Below are positions 27,159 through 37,979 of a DNA stretch of 64,000 nucleotides, one piece after another (position 1 is the first letter of the stretch; each line of letters opens with the position of its first letter). The notes below the pieces were generated by a model. That model had not been told where the DNA came from, did no database searches, and saw nothing but the letters and a program-made list of their open reading frames with translations. A program made the translations under genes and the position numbers. The stretch is from Vibrio bivalvicida (lineage in GTDB: Bacteria; Pseudomonadota; Gammaproteobacteria; Enterobacterales; Vibrionaceae), in the NCBI RefSeq assembly GCF_001399455.2, contig NZ_LLEI02000024.1, positions 1 to 64,000 on the forward strand, given 5' to 3'.

Positions 27159-29120
27159 ATGAAAGTAGCAGTGAACCCCCTATCTCTTGCTGTCCTAGGT
27201 GGCATGTTAGCCATGGCTGGCCCAGCAATGGCAGATACGATCAAACTACGTATCGTAGAAACCACTGATATTCACACCAATGTCATGGATTATGACTACT
27301 ACAAAGACAAACCATCACAAAAAATTGGTCTGACTCGTGCTGCTACTTTGGTAAAGCAAGCTCGCGCTGAAGTTGAAAACAGCGTATTGGTTGATAACGG
27401 TGACTTAATCCAAGGTAGCCCTATGGGGGACTACATGGCGGCGAAAGGCATCAAAGTAGGTGAAGTTCACCCAGTGTACAAAGCGATGAACCAACTAAAC
27501 TACGATGTAGGTAACATTGGTAACCACGAATTCAACTACGGTTTAGAGTTCCTAGCAGAAACCATCAACGATGCGGACTTCCCTTACATCAGCGCCAACG
27601 TGTTTGATAAAAAAACCGGTGAGCACTACTTTAAGCCTTACATCATTAAGTCTCACAAATTCAAAGACGTTGATGGCGCTGAGCATGAAGTCAAAGTGGG
27701 CTATATCGGGTTTGTTCCACCACAAATCATGGTTTGGGATAAGAAGAACCTAGAAGGTAAGGTGTTCACTAAAGACATCAAGGAAACAGCAGAAGAGCTG
27801 GTTCCACAGATGAAAAAAGAGGGTGCGGACGTTATCGTAGCGATTCCTCACTCAGGTGTAGCAGCAGACCCATACAAGCATGGCGCTGAAAACTCTACAT
27901 ACTACTTAGCTGAAGTTGAAGGTATTGACGCAATTGCATTTGGTCACTCGCACGCCGTATTCCCAGGTAAAGGCTTTGACAACATTCAAGGCGTTGATAA
28001 CCAAAAAGGCACTATCAACGGTGTAGCATCAGTCATGCCTGGTCGCTGGGGTAGCCACGTCGGTGTTATTGACCTAGAGCTTAAAGAAAAAGACGGCAAG
28101 TGGGTTGTCGTTGATGGTCAATCACAAGCACGTCCTATCTTCGACAAAAAGAGCAAGAAGTCACTTGCTGATGCCGATGCGGATATGGTTAAGGCACTTG
28201 AAGCTGACCACAAAGGGACTCGCGATTTCGTCAACCAACCGATTGGCAAAGCGAATGACGTAATGTACAGCTTCCTGGCACTTGTACAAGATGACCCAAC
28301 GGTTCAAATCGTTAACTTAGCGCAAAAAGATTACGTAGAACGTTTCATTCAAGGCGACCCTGATCTCTCTGACATTCCGGTACTTTCTGCAGCAGCGCCA
28401 TTCAAAGCGGGTGGTCGTAAGAATGACCCAGCAAACTTCACGGAAGTTGAATCTGGTCAGCTAACGTTCCGTAACGCCGCAGACCTTTACCTGTATCCGA
28501 ATACACTAGTAGCGATGAAGGTAACAGGTAAAGAAGTTAAGGAGTGGCTAGAGTGTACCGCTGGGCAGTTTAAGCAAATCGACGTAAACAGCACAGCACC
28601 ACAGCAACTTATCGACTGGGATGGTTTCCGTACTTACAACTTCGATGTTATCGACGGTGTAAACTACCAAATCGACGTCACTCAACCAGCGAAATACGAT
28701 GGTAACTGTAAAGTAGTTAATCAAGGTGCCGAGCGTATTGTTGGCCTAACTTACCAAGGTAAGCCAATTGATGTGAAGCAAGATTTCCTCATCGCTACCA
28801 ACAACTATCGCGCCTACAGCAATAAGTTCCCAGGTACAGGTTCAGAGTTTATTGCCTTTGATTCACCAGATGAAAACCGCTCGGTTATCGCAGCTTACAT
28901 CACTCGCGTTAGCCAAGAAAAAGGTGAAGTAACACCAAGCGCAGATAACAACTGGTCATTCGCGTCAATCAAGTCAGATAAGAAACTTGATATTCGCTTT
29001 GAAACATCACCAAGTGAAAAAGCGGCGAAGTTCATTGAAGAAAAAGGTCAATACCCAATGAAACGTGTCGCAACGGATGATGTTGGTTTTGGTGTTTACC
29101 AAATCGACCTGCAGAAGTAA
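27159..29120 (+). CDS. cpdB: 2',3'-cyclic-nucleotide 2'-phosphodiesterase/3'-nucleotidase
   Basis: Periplasmic enzyme that opens 2',3'-cyclic nucleotides and removes the 3' phosphate for nucleotide salvage. The 653-aa precursor starts at 27159 (GGAG 9 bp upstream), giving a signal peptide that ends PAMADT; the open frame extends 47 codons further but lacks these. Metallophosphatase motifs: [30 protein letters not shown] and GHSHAVFPG. The C-terminal 5'-nucleotidase domain has the KAGGRKN and [12 protein letters not shown] segments. Confidence 0.96.
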   Translation: MKVAVNPLSLAVLGGMLAMAGPAMADTIKLRIVETTDIHTNVMDYDYYKDKPSQKIGLTRAATLVKQARAEVENSVLVDNGDLIQGSPMGDYMAAKGIKVGEVHPVYKAMNQLNYDVGNIGNHEFNYGLEFLAETINDADFPYISANVFDKKTGEHYFKPYIIKSHKFKDVDGAEHEVKVGYIGFVPPQIMVWDKKNLEGKVFTKDIKETAEELVPQMKKEGADVIVAIPHSGVAADPYKHGAENSTYYLAEVEGIDAIAFGHSHAVFPGKGFDNIQGVDNQKGTINGVASVMPGRWGSHVGVIDLELKEKDGKWVVVDGQSQARPIFDKKSKKSLADADADMVKALEADHKGTRDFVNQPIGKANDVMYSFLALVQDDPTVQIVNLAQKDYVERFIQGDPDLSDIPVLSAAAPFKAGGRKNDPANFTEVESGQLTFRNAADLYLYPNTLVAMKVTGKEVKEWLECTAGQFKQIDVNSTAPQQLIDWDGFRTYNFDVIDGVNYQIDVTQPAKYDGNCKVVNQGAERIVGLTYQGKPIDVKQDFLIATNNYRAYSNKFPGTGSEFIAFDSPDENRSVIAAYITRVSQEKGEVTPSADNNWSFASIKSDKKLDIRFETSPSEKAAKFIEEKGQYPMKRVATDDVGFGVYQIDLQK

Positions 29121-29140
29121 CACTTCATTAAACTAGCTGA

Positions 29141-29167
29141 AAGCCGCAATAAAAATTGCGGCTTTTT
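29141..29167 (+). terminator. cpdB terminator
   Basis: AAGCCGCAAT / ATTGCGGCTT hairpin followed by six T, 20 bp after the cpdB stop. Confidence 0.85.
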
Positions 29168-29190
29168 TATTAGTTAACATTTATCTTAAA

Positions 29191-29790
29191 ATGACACTAC
29201 TTCATCTAAGTAAGATTTCTGCCACTATGTTTGACGCTTTCCATCAGCAACTGTCACAAAACGGATTCACTCAGCCTGAAATAGAACAACTCAGCCAATC
29301 AGCACAACTGATTGAGCTGCCAACTCGCCATATTCTGTTACATCAAGGGGAAATCGCTGAAGAAATTTTCTTTTTGTTAAACGGAATGTGCCACTCTGCG
29401 TATCTAACCGATAAAGGCAAAGAGTTCAGCAAAGAGTTCTATTGGGAGAATGACTGGATCATAGGTTTTGAAAGCTTGGTCAATCAACAACCCTCCCCTT
29501 ACTTGCTCGAGTCTTTGACCCAGTGCACCTTACTTTCTCTCCCTATTGACACCTTGCGGGTGTGGCGCGAGCAAAAACACAGTATTTACCTCAAGCTGCT
29601 TGAAACTCAGCTTATGTACAAAGAAAACAAAGAGCGTTTTATGTTGCTTTATAGCCCAGAAGAGCGCTATGAGCTGTTCTGCCAACACTATCCAAATCTA
29701 CTTGAACGCCTCAACGATTATCAAATCGCAGCGTATCTTGGTATTACTCCAATTAGCCTAAGTCGAATCAAAAAGCGCAGCCAAAGTTAA
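29191..29790 (+). CDS. Crp/Fnr-type regulator
   Basis: The 199-aa protein has a cyclic-nucleotide-binding type beta-barrel (LPTRHILLHQGEIAEEIFFLLNGMCHSAY near 47-75) and a C-terminal helix-turn-helix (LNDYQIAAYLGITPISLSRIKKR). The ligand is not evident; the PRAARTALS-type cAMP loop is absent. Starts at 29191 and 29227 are both possible and neither has a clear ribosome site. Targets unknown. Confidence 0.8.
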   Translation: MTLLHLSKISATMFDAFHQQLSQNGFTQPEIEQLSQSAQLIELPTRHILLHQGEIAEEIFFLLNGMCHSAYLTDKGKEFSKEFYWENDWIIGFESLVNQQPSPYLLESLTQCTLLSLPIDTLRVWREQKHSIYLKLLETQLMYKENKERFMLLYSPEERYELFCQHYPNLLERLNDYQIAAYLGITPISLSRIKKRSQS

Positions 29791-29860
29791 CAATTGTTAA
29801 TGCTGAACGAAAACTGTCTTGCTACATTGGCGATATCAATAACAGCAAGACAGATAAACA

Positions 29861-30313
29861 ATGATTACTTGGCAACTTAAACCTTTTTCCGACCTCACCA
29901 CTGAGCAACTGTATACTCTGCTTAAGCTTAGAGTCGACGTCTTCGTCGTCGAGCAAACTTGTCCTTACCCAGAGTTGGATGATAAAGACCACCAGTTAGG
30001 CGTTTTCCACCTGCTCGGTTATCAAGGTGATGAGCTCATAGCTTGCGCACGTTTGTTACCGAAAGGAACCAGTTATCCGTCAGTTAGCATTGGTCGCGTT
30101 GCCACCAAAGAAAGTCATCGAGGTGGTGGTTTAGGTCATAAACTATTGCAACAAGCATTAGCCGACTGTGAATCATTATGGCCAAGTGAGTCGATTGAAA
30201 TTGGCGCACAGGAACATTTAGCCTCTTTTTATCAACGACACGGTTTTGTTCAAACATCAGCTATGTATTTAGAAGATGACATCCCACACATTGATATGAA
30301 ATTGGAAAAGTAG
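29861..30313 (+). CDS. elaA: GNAT acetyltransferase, ElaA-like
   Basis: The 150-aa protein matches ElaA: LLKLRVDVFVVEQTCPYPELDDKD near 21-44 and the acetyl-CoA loop RVATKESHRGGGLGHKLL near 82-99, with IEIGAQEHLASFYQRHGF. Substrate not known. It is 2 bp upstream of a transporter gene and likely co-transcribed. Confidence 0.87.
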   Translation: MITWQLKPFSDLTTEQLYTLLKLRVDVFVVEQTCPYPELDDKDHQLGVFHLLGYQGDELIACARLLPKGTSYPSVSIGRVATKESHRGGGLGHKLLQQALADCESLWPSESIEIGAQEHLASFYQRHGFVQTSAMYLEDDIPHIDMKLEK

Positions 30314-30315
30314 CC

Positions 30316-31224
30316 TTGGCTCTCTCTGCAACCTACGTCGCTATAATACTGCTAGTGATTGGTAACTTCGCAGCTTCTCTTTCCGATGTAGCTGTGAAGC
30401 TGCTTGATGGTGAGGTATCGACCTTTCAGTACATCTTCATCCGCCAATTACTTTCAGCTATGGTTATTTTCCCTTTGTGGTGGAAACAATCTCAGTCACA
30501 ACGACAGATGTACAGCCCCAAGTTAAATTTGCTCAGAGCGCATCTGATTCTAATTGGCAGCGGATGCATGGTCGTCGCTATCACCCATTTAACTTTGGCG
30601 ACGGCAAATGCAGTTTTCTACGCAGCCCCCCTACTCATGCTGCCGTTAGCGATTGTGTTGCTTGGAGAGAAACCAACACTTCAGCGTAGTGCTGCAACAA
30701 TTTTCGGTTTTGCCGGTGTAATGGTGGTGCTACGGCCATCGGAGTTTCACTGGGCAGCGCTATTTGCACTCGGAACAACCTTTACTCTTGCCCTGTTTAA
30801 CTTGAGCGCACGAAAGCTACCTAGCCAACAAACTGTCGTCAGTACCTTATTTTGGACATCAGTCCTTTCACTGCCTATATCAGCCATACTGGCGTTATTT
30901 TACTGGCAGCCGATATCAAATAACCACTTACTGCTAATCTTGGCTAGTGCCGCCTTGATCTTGACCTACAATGGTTTTGCGGTGATGGCCTACCAACAGT
31001 CGCCAGCCAGCTCTATCGCAGTGGCAGAAAATTCTGGGTTAGTGTTTGTCGCGTTATTTGGTGTGATGTGGTTTGATGAAGTGCCAGATTGGCTGACAGC
31101 ATTAGGGATATTGATGATTATCCTCCCCCTAATGCCATGGAAAGCGGTGCTGAAACTATTCAGAGTCAATTACTTGCTACGACCAAATCCACCATCTGAT
31201 AGTCGGAAGAACATCACTGACTGA
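30316..31224 (+). CDS. DMT superfamily transporter (EamA type)
   Basis: 302 aa with about ten membrane segments in two EamA repeats. It seems to start with TTG at 30316, directly after the elaA stop, with GGAAAAG as ribosome site. The second repeat has the family pattern NSGLVFVALFGVMWFDEVPDWLTALGILMII. Substrate unknown. The last 55 bp overlap the end of the convergent gene at 31170. Confidence 0.85.
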   Translation: MALSATYVAIILLVIGNFAASLSDVAVKLLDGEVSTFQYIFIRQLLSAMVIFPLWWKQSQSQRQMYSPKLNLLRAHLILIGSGCMVVAITHLTLATANAVFYAAPLLMLPLAIVLLGEKPTLQRSAATIFGFAGVMVVLRPSEFHWAALFALGTTFTLALFNLSARKLPSQQTVVSTLFWTSVLSLPISAILALFYWQPISNNHLLLILASAALILTYNGFAVMAYQQSPASSIAVAENSGLVFVALFGVMWFDEVPDWLTALGILMIILPLMPWKAVLKLFRVNYLLRPNPPSDSRKNITD

Positions 31225-31742
31225 TCGCTTTTTTCAAGCTGTAAGATATCAAGCTGGCCGTTTTCGGCTAGTTTAAATCGCACAAGTTGACCTTTGTTAA
31301 TTCTGCTCAAAGGCTTATCCGAACCTTCAACCTTTACCAAAGCATTAAGGTCAGCCATAGCCAAGCCGTTACTACGAAAGACTTGAGCCAATGTATCACC
31401 ACTTTTGACCTCATACTCATTCCAAGCTTTAGAGACGAGCGAATCCTGCTCGGCGCTTTTTTGCTCACTAAGGCTACGTGTATTGATATCAACTTGGACC
31501 CGCTGCGAGTTAGTCGAAACGACTGGCTGAGTATCGGTTTGTGTCTCAGGAACTGGGATCACAAGCAACACTAATAACAATGGAGTGATGATAATAAGCG
31601 CACGTTGATGCAGCTTAGGTAACAAATTCCACTTAGCTAAAATGGTCTGTTTAATTTGCTGCCAATCAATTTGGTTGAACTTCACTTTTGCTAGTTCAAC
31701 GTAATCCACCCGCTGCTGTTTCTTTTTCTTTCTGCGATTCAT
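31170..31742 (-). CDS. OapA/YtfB-like protein with LysM-like domain
   Basis: The start at 31742 (GGAG upstream, 190 aa) gives a basic cytoplasmic head (MNRRKKKKQQRVDY), one membrane segment near 48-64 (ALIIITPLLLVLLVIPV), and a periplasmic C-terminal LysM-like/OapA domain (YEVKSGDTLAQVFRSNGLAMADLNAL). Such proteins bind peptidoglycan and have been linked to cell division (YtfB). Placement beside fklB is the same as ytfB in E. coli. The frame extends upstream to 31877 without a better start. Confidence 0.82.
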   Translation of the reverse strand: MNRRKKKKQQRVDYVELAKVKFNQIDWQQIKQTILAKWNLLPKLHQRALIIITPLLLVLLVIPVPETQTDTQPVVSTNSQRVQVDINTRSLSEQKSAEQDSLVSKAWNEYEVKSGDTLAQVFRSNGLAMADLNALVKVEGSDKPLSRINKGQLVRFKLAENGQLDILQLEKSDQSVMFFRLSDGGFGRSK

Positions 31743-31970
31743 CGCATCTTGTCTCCAAACGTCCTTCGCTACAAGTATAAAAACCAAGCGCATATGAGTA
31801 TAGGATTTTTCGACATTGAAGGTAATAACCCGGTCAAATTTCGACAAAAAGTCGTCAAAAGGCGATCTCAATCGCACAACGTAGCCAGAGACTATCTAAG
31901 GTCAACCGTTTCATAACAAGGCTATAACTGGTATCCTTTAGCCTTTATACACCATATAAAGAGAGACACC

Positions 31971-32591
31971 ATGTCTGAAGTTAAATTTGAGACTGTAGAG
32001 CAGAAAGCTAGCTACGGTATCGGTCTACAAATGGGTCAGCAACTTGCTGGTTCTGGTCTTGAAGGTCTAAACGTTGACGCTATCGCTGCTGGTATCGCAA
32101 CGGCACTAGTTGGTGAGCAACCAGCTATCGAAATCGACGAAATCAACAACGCACTACAAGAGCTACACACTCGCGTTGAAGCAGCACGTCAAGAAGCAGC
32201 TAAAGTTGCAGCAGCTGACGGCGAAGCATTCCTAACAGACAATGCTCTACGTCCAGAAGTGACTGTTCTTGAGTCTGGCCTACAGTACGAAATCATCACC
32301 GAAGGTACTGGCGAAATCCCAACTTCAGACAAGCAAGTTCGCGTTCACTACCACGGTGAGCTAACTGACGGCACTGTATTCGACAGCTCTGTATCTCGTG
32401 GTCAACCAGCTGAATTCCCAGTAACTGGCGTAATCAAAGGTTGGGTTGAAGCACTTCAACTAATGCCTGTAGGTTCTAAGTGGAAACTATACATCCCACA
32501 AGACCTAGCATACGGTGAGCGTGGCGCAGGTGCTGCTATCCCTCCATTTGCTGCTCTAGTATTTGAAGTAGAACTTCTAGACATCCTTTAA
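31971..32591 (+). CDS. fklB: FKBP-type peptidyl-prolyl isomerase, 22 kDa
   Basis: 206 aa with a helical N-terminal dimerisation domain ([16 protein letters not shown]) and a C-terminal FKBP domain ([18 protein letters not shown] near 125-142, [24 protein letters not shown] at the end). No signal peptide, so cytoplasmic. AAGAGAG precedes the ATG. Strong codon bias suggests high expression. Confidence 0.95.
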   Translation: MSEVKFETVEQKASYGIGLQMGQQLAGSGLEGLNVDAIAAGIATALVGEQPAIEIDEINNALQELHTRVEAARQEAAKVAAADGEAFLTDNALRPEVTVLESGLQYEIITEGTGEIPTSDKQVRVHYHGELTDGTVFDSSVSRGQPAEFPVTGVIKGWVEALQLMPVGSKWKLYIPQDLAYGERGAGAAIPPFAALVFEVELLDIL

Positions 32592-32615
32592 TTTTTAAGA
32601 AATTAAAGCATGTAT

Positions 32616-32643
32616 AACGGCGACCATTGTGTCGCCGTTTTTT
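32616..32643 (+). terminator. fklB terminator
   Basis: AACGGCGAC / GTCGCCGTT hairpin and six T, 25 bp after the stop. Confidence 0.85.
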
Positions 32644-32699
32644 ATGTATGATACTTATCAAAACAACACGTATTGGTACTATTGAAACAAGGAGAGACA

Positions 32700-33197
32700 A
32701 TGTACAAGAAATTAGCGCTAGCAACTTTAGCAAGTCTTGCTTTAGTAGGATGCCAAAATACTTCGAGCGATGATCAGGCAAGTGCGACTGAAAGCAATTA
32801 TGGCACAATCGCCAATGCAGCTTTAATGGGAGCGGTACAAGCATGGTCTTCACAAGGAGCGGCAGATACAGATTTAGTTTCAGCGCTACAAAGCAATGCC
32901 AATGTATCCTCTGAACAAGCGGTGGGCGGACTCGGCTCAATGTTAGCCTTAGCGCAGAACTCTTTGAGTGGCAGCGAAAGCAGTGAAATGGCAAGTCTTA
33001 TCCCGGGGTTTGACTCTCTGCAATCGAGTGGTTTAAGCACCATGATTGCCAACAACGAATCCGTTAAGAGCGCTTTTTCAGCATTAGGAATGGACCCGTC
33101 TCTAATATCAACCTTCACTCCTATCATCTTAAGTGCATTGCAAAGCCAAGGCGCAAGCAGCGGGTTGTTGGGTAGCTTGGGTACAGTCTGGCAGTAA
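32700..33197 (+). CDS. DUF2780-type lipoprotein
   Basis: The 165-aa precursor starts at 32700 with AAGGAG 6 bp upstream. MYKKLALATLASLALVGCQN has the lipobox LVGC, Cys at residue 18. The mature part is Ser/Ala/Leu-rich and helical (SGLSTMIANNESVKSAFSALG, SLISTFTPIILSALQSQG), like proteins annotated DUF2780/VcgC-VcgE. Function unknown. Its stop codon is followed at once by a tandem repeat. Confidence 0.75.
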   Translation: MYKKLALATLASLALVGCQNTSSDDQASATESNYGTIANAALMGAVQAWSSQGAADTDLVSALQSNANVSSEQAVGGLGSMLALAQNSLSGSESSEMASLIPGFDSLQSSGLSTMIANNESVKSAFSALGMDPSLISTFTPIILSALQSQGASSGLLGSLGTVWQ

Positions 33198-33198
33198 A

Positions 33199-33254
33199 GC
33201 GAGAAGCGAGAAGCGAGAAGCGAGAAGCGAGAAGCGAGAAGCGAGAAGCGAGAA
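33199..33254. repeat. Heptamer tandem repeat (GCGAGAA) x 8
   Basis: Eight perfect copies of a 7-mer begin one base after the stop codon of the lipoprotein gene. Copy number is likely to vary between strains. Confidence 0.95.
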
Positions 33255-33363
33255 AATCTTGGAAGATTGACGTTAAAGCATCAACCTTTTTTCTGCGTTT
33301 TAGAAGAAGTCCCTAACAAAAACTCTGAACCAGATGTCTGCTCATTAGCTATACGCCTCTCGA

Positions 33364-33379
33364 AGGACGAAGTCCGTTC
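33364..33379. repeat. Dispersed repeat AGGACGAAGTCCGTTC (copy 1)
   Basis: Its exact reverse complement occurs at 47526-47541. This copy sits in the 290-bp gene-free gap after the lipoprotein; the surrounding 33344-33425 has further GAAGCGA / TCTCG fragments and no gene. Confidence 0.8.
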
Positions 33380-33441
33380 TCGAAGCGAAGCGTTCTAAAT
33401 TCTCGCAGGGCATAGCCCGTTCTTTCCCTATATCCAAACGC

Positions 33442-33470
33442 AAAAAAGCCGAGCTAATGCTCGGCTTTTT
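33442..33470. terminator. Terminator of the alpha operon (after rplQ)
   Basis: AAAAGCCGAGC / GCTCGGCTTTT hairpin with T-tracts in both directions, 18 bp past the rplQ stop. Confidence 0.85.
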
Positions 33471-33487
33471 CGTTCTTACGAACCTGA

Positions 33488-33868
33488 TTACTCAGCAGCT
33501 TCTTCAGCAACTGGGCGATCTACAAGCTCAATGTAAGCCATTGGAGCTTTATCACCAGTACGGAAACCAGCTTTTAGGATACGAGTGTAACCGCCCTGAC
33601 GAGCAGCAAAACGTGGACCTAGTTCGTTAAATAGTTTTGCAACTACTTCGTTGTCACGAGTACGTGCAAATGCTAGACGACGGTTAGCAACGCTGTCAGT
33701 CTTAGCTAGTGTAATCAAAGGCTCAACTACGCGACGTAGCTCTTTTGCTTTAGGCAATGTAGTCTTGATAACTTCATGACGTACTAGAGAGCTAGCCATG
33801 TTGCTAAACATCGCTTTACGATGTGAGCTGTTGCGGTTGAGTTGACGACCACTCTTACGATGGCGCAT
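33488..33868 (-). CDS. rplQ: 50S ribosomal protein L17
   Basis: 126 aa, starting [20 protein letters not shown], the usual L17 head. L17 lies near the exit of the peptide tunnel. Last gene of the alpha operon, 25 bp after rpoA, and followed by a terminator. Confidence 0.98.
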   Translation of the reverse strand: MRHRKSGRQLNRNSSHRKAMFSNMASSLVRHEVIKTTLPKAKELRRVVEPLITLAKTDSVANRRLAFARTRDNEVVAKLFNELGPRFAARQGGYTRILKAGFRTGDKAPMAYIELVDRPVAEEAAE

Positions 33869-33893
33869 GACCTAATCCTTCTAACTTTATCGA

Positions 33894-34886
33894 TTAATCT
33901 TCAGCGATAGACGCTGGTGGCCAGTTTTCTAGGCGCATGCCCAGAGACAGACCACGTGATGCAAGTACGTCTTTGATCTCTGTAAGAGATTTTTTACCAA
34001 GGTTAGGCGTTTTAAGTAGCTCAACCTCAGTACGCTGTACAAGATCACCGATGTAGTGAATCGCTTCTGCTTTCAGACAGTTAGCAGAGCGAACTGTTAG
34101 TTCAAGATCGTCTACAGGACGCAGTAGGATCGGATCGAATTCTGGCTTCTCTTCCTTCTCCTCAGGTACACGTACATCACGAAGATCTACGAACGCATCC
34201 AATTGCTCAGCTAGGATAGTAGCTGCACGACGGATTGCTTCCTCAGGGTCTAGAGTACCGTTCGTTTCCATATCGATAACAAGCTTGTCTAAGTCTGTAC
34301 GCTGCTCTACACGAGCTGCTTCAACAGAGTAAGCAATCTTGTCTACTGGACTGTACGTAGCGTCAACCAGTAGGCGACCAATTGGACGCTCATCTTCTTC
34401 AGTATGGATACGAGCCGAAGCTGGAACATAACCACGACCACGTTCAACTTTGATACGCATTGCGATCTCAGCGTTGTCATCTGTTAGGTGACAAACAACG
34501 TGTTCAGGGTTAGCGATCTCTACATCACCATCATGGGTGATGTCACCTGCAACCACAGGGCCCGAGCCTGATTTGTTCAAAGTAATGAACACTTCATCTT
34601 TGCCTTCGGCAACGCGTACAGCTAAACCTTTAAGGTTAAGTAGGATTTCAAGAATATCTTCTTGAACGCCTTCTTTAGTGCTGTACTCATGAAGTACGCC
34701 TTCGATTTCTACTTCTGTTACAGCACAACCTGGCATAGAAGATAGAAGAATACGGCGAAGTGCATTACCAAGAGTATGGCCAAAACCACGCTCTAATGGC
34801 TCAAGAGTTACTTTTGCGTGAGTCGTGCTAACCTGTTCGATGTCAACAAGACGTGGCTTAAGAAATTCTGTTACAGAACCCTGCAT
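33894..34886 (-). CDS. rpoA: RNA polymerase alpha subunit
   Basis: 330 aa. N-terminal assembly domain ([24 protein letters not shown] near 27-50) and C-terminal domain for UP elements and activators ([43 protein letters not shown]). Lies between rpsD and rplQ as in E. coli. Confidence 0.99.
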   Translation of the reverse strand: MQGSVTEFLKPRLVDIEQVSTTHAKVTLEPLERGFGHTLGNALRRILLSSMPGCAVTEVEIEGVLHEYSTKEGVQEDILEILLNLKGLAVRVAEGKDEVFITLNKSGSGPVVAGDITHDGDVEIANPEHVVCHLTDDNAEIAMRIKVERGRGYVPASARIHTEEDERPIGRLLVDATYSPVDKIAYSVEAARVEQRTDLDKLVIDMETNGTLDPEEAIRRAATILAEQLDAFVDLRDVRVPEEKEEKPEFDPILLRPVDDLELTVRSANCLKAEAIHYIGDLVQRTEVELLKTPNLGKKSLTEIKDVLASRGLSLGMRLENWPPASIAED

Positions 34887-34910
34887 TGTGTCCTCTCTTT
34901 AGTTTAAACC

Positions 34911-35531
34911 TTACTTAGAGTAAAGCTCGACGATCAATTGTTCGTTGATGTCAGCAGATAGATCTGAACGTTCAGGCATACGCTTGAACGTACCTTCCAT
35001 CTTACCACCATCTACTTCAATCCAAGTTGGTTTTTCACGTTGTTCAGCAACTTCTAGAGCAGCCTTGATACGAGATTGCTGTTTAGCTTTCTCGCGGATA
35101 GAAACAACGTCGTTAGCCGCAACTTTGAAAGAAGGAACGTTTACAACTTTACCGTTAACTAGGATAGCTTTGTGGCTAACTAGCTGGCGTGCTTCTGCGC
35201 GAGTTGCACCAAAGCCCATGCGGTAAACTACGTTATCAAGACGACCTTCAAGAAGCTGAAGTAGGTTTTCACCAGTGTTGCCTTTTAGGCGAGCAGCATC
35301 TTTGTAGTAGTTACGGAATTGTTTTTCTAGAACGCCGTACATACGACGAACTTTTTGCTTCTCACGAAGCTGAACGCCATACTCAGATAGACGACCGCGA
35401 CGAGCGCCGTGTACACCTGGTGCGTTATCAATTTTACACTTGGTATCGATCGCGCGTACACCAGACTTAAGGAATAAGTCAGTACCTTCGCGACGGCTAA
35501 GCTTCAGCTTAGGACCCAAATATCTTGCCAT
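34911..35531 (-). CDS. rpsD: 30S ribosomal protein S4
   Basis: 206 aa. Primary 16S binder and, in E. coli, translational repressor of the alpha operon through the leader before rpsM; a matching pseudoknot is seen at 36329-36387. S4 domain around 95-155 ([31 protein letters not shown]). Only one Cys near the N-terminus, so the zinc-free form. Confidence 0.98.
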   Translation of the reverse strand: MARYLGPKLKLSRREGTDLFLKSGVRAIDTKCKIDNAPGVHGARRGRLSEYGVQLREKQKVRRMYGVLEKQFRNYYKDAARLKGNTGENLLQLLEGRLDNVVYRMGFGATRAEARQLVSHKAILVNGKVVNVPSFKVAANDVVSIREKAKQQSRIKAALEVAEQREKPTWIEVDGGKMEGTFKRMPERSDLSADINEQLIVELYSK

Positions 35532-35558
35532 GATCTTTCTCCAGTAATCTAAAAAACG

Positions 35559-35954
<396 letters not shown>

Positions 35955-35966
35955 CTACCTTCCCGA

Positions 35967-36323
35967 TTATTTCTTGATCGGCTTACGCGGACCCTTACGG
36001 GTGCGAGCATTGGTTTTAGTACGCTGTCCACGTAGTGGTAGACTGCGACGATGACGAAGACCACGGTAACAACCAAGGTCCATAAGACGCTTGATGTTCA
36101 TTGATACTTCACGACGTAGATCACCTTCTACAGTGTACTTAGCTACACCATCACGCAGTTGATCGATCTGCTCTTCAGTTAGTTCACTGATCTTAACATC
36201 TTCAGCAATACCCACTTCAGCTAGAATAGCTTGAGAGCGAGTTTTACCGATGCCGTAGATTGACGTTAGCGCAATCACAGCATGTTTTTGATCAGGAATG
36301 TTAATGCCTGCAATACGGGCCAT
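35967..36323 (-). CDS. rpsM: 30S ribosomal protein S13
   Basis: 118 aa: [21 protein letters not shown] at the head and [20 protein letters not shown] near 86-105. First gene of the alpha operon. Its ribosome site AGGAG can pair with an upstream hairpin loop (see the leader entry). Confidence 0.99.
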   Translation of the reverse strand: MARIAGINIPDQKHAVIALTSIYGIGKTRSQAILAEVGIAEDVKISELTEEQIDQLRDGVAKYTVEGDLRREVSMNIKRLMDLGCYRGLRHRRSLPLRGQRTKTNARTRKGPRKPIKK

Positions 36324-36420
36324 TATTCACTCCTAGTGTTTCATAAAAGAATTAGCCGCAGCAAAGCCCGTCTAGGATACGCTGCGGAATACTACTTCTT
36401 TTGCACGCAAAAGGTAGGCC
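36324..36420 (-). promoter_or_regulatory. Alpha operon leader: S4-type pseudoknot
   Basis: Minus strand: CCGCAGC / GCTGCGG stem (36381-36387 with 36356-36362) and an 18-nt loop containing TCCTAG (36372-36377), which is complementary to CTAGGA (36331-36336) overlapping the rpsM ribosome site. This gives the pseudoknot layout known for S4 control of the E. coli alpha operon. A further short hairpin CTTTTGC-GT-GCAAAAG lies upstream. Confidence 0.7.
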
Positions 36421-36471
36421 GAGGAATATACTCGACACTACCTTATATTTCAAGTAAAAATTTCTGCTTAA

Positions 36472-36585
36472 TTAGCCTTGGCGCTGTTTGTGCTTTGGCT
36501 CACTGCAAATCACGCGAACGACACCGTTACGCTTGATAACTTTACAGTTACGGCAGATTTTTTTAACGGAAGCACGAACTTTCAT
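36472..36585 (-). CDS. rpmJ: 50S ribosomal protein L36
   Basis: 37 aa ([15 protein letters not shown] ... PKHKQRQG). Zinc ribbon form with three Cys and one His. Last gene of the spc operon, 39 bp after secY and 148 bp before rpsM. The Cys form matters under zinc control, since zur is also in this window. Confidence 0.95.
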
Positions 36586-36624
36586 TGCTAAACTCCGTAA
36601 ATGAAATCTGAGTCTACCGCCGGA

Positions 36625-37959
36625 TTAACGGCCATAGCCTTTCAGATTCGCTTTCTTCAACACAGAATCATACTGTTGAGACATCATATGAGTCTGTACC
36701 TGTGCCATAAAGTCCATGATAACAACTACTACGATTAGTAGAGATGTACCGCCGAAGTAGAAACGTACGTTCCACGCGACCATCATGAACTCCGGAATCA
36801 GACAGATAAAGGTAATGTATAGCGCACCTGCTAGGGTTAAACGCGTCATTACTTTATCAATATACTTAGCTGTCTGCTCACCTGGGCGGATGCCGGGTAC
36901 GAATGCACCGGACTTCTTCAAGTTATCTGCTGTTTCACGCGGGTTGAAAACCAACGCCGTGTAGAAGAAACAGAAAAATATAATCGCTGCTGCATATAGC
37001 ATTACATACAGAGGCTGACCTGGGCTAAGAGCCAAAGACACGTCAGTTAACCAACCGAACGCGCTGCTCTCACCATTCTGACCAAACCACTGAGCCAATG
37101 TTCCTGGGAACAAGATAATGCTCGATGCAAAGATTGCTGGAATAACACCTGCCATATTAATTTTAAGTGGCAAGTGAGTGCTTTGCGCAGCAAATACCTT
37201 ACGACCTTGTTGACGCTTTGCGTAGTTAACAACGATTCGACGCTGACCACGCTCCATGAAAACAACGAAGTAAATAACTGCAAAAGCAAGTACACCAATC
37301 AGCAGCAGAAGAAGTACATGCAATTCACCTTGACGCGCTTGCTCGATTGTTTGACCGATTGCAGAAGGCAATCCAGCAACAATACCTGCAAAGATTAGTA
37401 ACGAAATACCGTTACCAATTCCACGCTCTGTAATTTGTTCACCTAACCACATAAGGAACATGGTACCGGTTACTAAACTTACGGTAGCAATAAGCGTAAA
37501 CATGGTTTGGTTGATAACAACCAGATTATCGACCATGTTTGGTAAGCCTGTTGCAATACCAATAGCTTGGAATGTTGCAAGTACAAGCGTGCCGTAGCGT
37601 GTATATTGGCTGATCTTACGACGGCCTGCTTCACCCTCTTTTTTGAGTTCAGCTAACGCTGGATGAACTACAGTTAGCAGTTGGACAACAATAGATGCCG
37701 AAATATACGGCATGATGCCCAACGCTAATATAGATGCACGCTCAAGAGCACCACCGGAGAACATGTTAAACATTTCTACGATGGTACCTTTTTGCTGTTC
37801 GAACAATTCGGCAAGTACAGCAGCGTCAATACCAGGAATCGGCACAAAAGAGCCGGCTCGGAATACTAAAAGTGCACCCACTACGAATAACAAGCGCGAC
37901 TTTAGTTCACTTAAGCCGCTCTGAGCACTACGAAAATCTTGTCCTGGTTTCTTAGCCAT
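36625..37959 (-). CDS. secY: Protein translocase subunit SecY
   Basis: 444 aa with ten membrane segments; the plug and pore region ([48 protein letters not shown]) and the cytoplasmic [17 protein letters not shown] and [22 protein letters not shown] loops are clear. It forms the SecYEG channel. Inside the spc operon after rplO. Confidence 0.99.
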   Translation of the reverse strand: MAKKPGQDFRSAQSGLSELKSRLLFVVGALLVFRAGSFVPIPGIDAAVLAELFEQQKGTIVEMFNMFSGGALERASILALGIMPYISASIVVQLLTVVHPALAELKKEGEAGRRKISQYTRYGTLVLATFQAIGIATGLPNMVDNLVVINQTMFTLIATVSLVTGTMFLMWLGEQITERGIGNGISLLIFAGIVAGLPSAIGQTIEQARQGELHVLLLLLIGVLAFAVIYFVVFMERGQRRIVVNYAKRQQGRKVFAAQSTHLPLKINMAGVIPAIFASSIILFPGTLAQWFGQNGESSAFGWLTDVSLALSPGQPLYVMLYAAAIIFFCFFYTALVFNPRETADNLKKSGAFVPGIRPGEQTAKYIDKVMTRLTLAGALYITFICLIPEFMMVAWNVRFYFGGTSLLIVVVVIMDFMAQVQTHMMSQQYDSVLKKANLKGYGR

Positions 37960-37979
37960 CTGTACCTCGTTCCTCGAGA

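Noticed and set aside
33199..33254. Tandem repeat as a possible CRISPR array
   Set aside because: Units of 7 bp with no spacers and no cas genes nearby.
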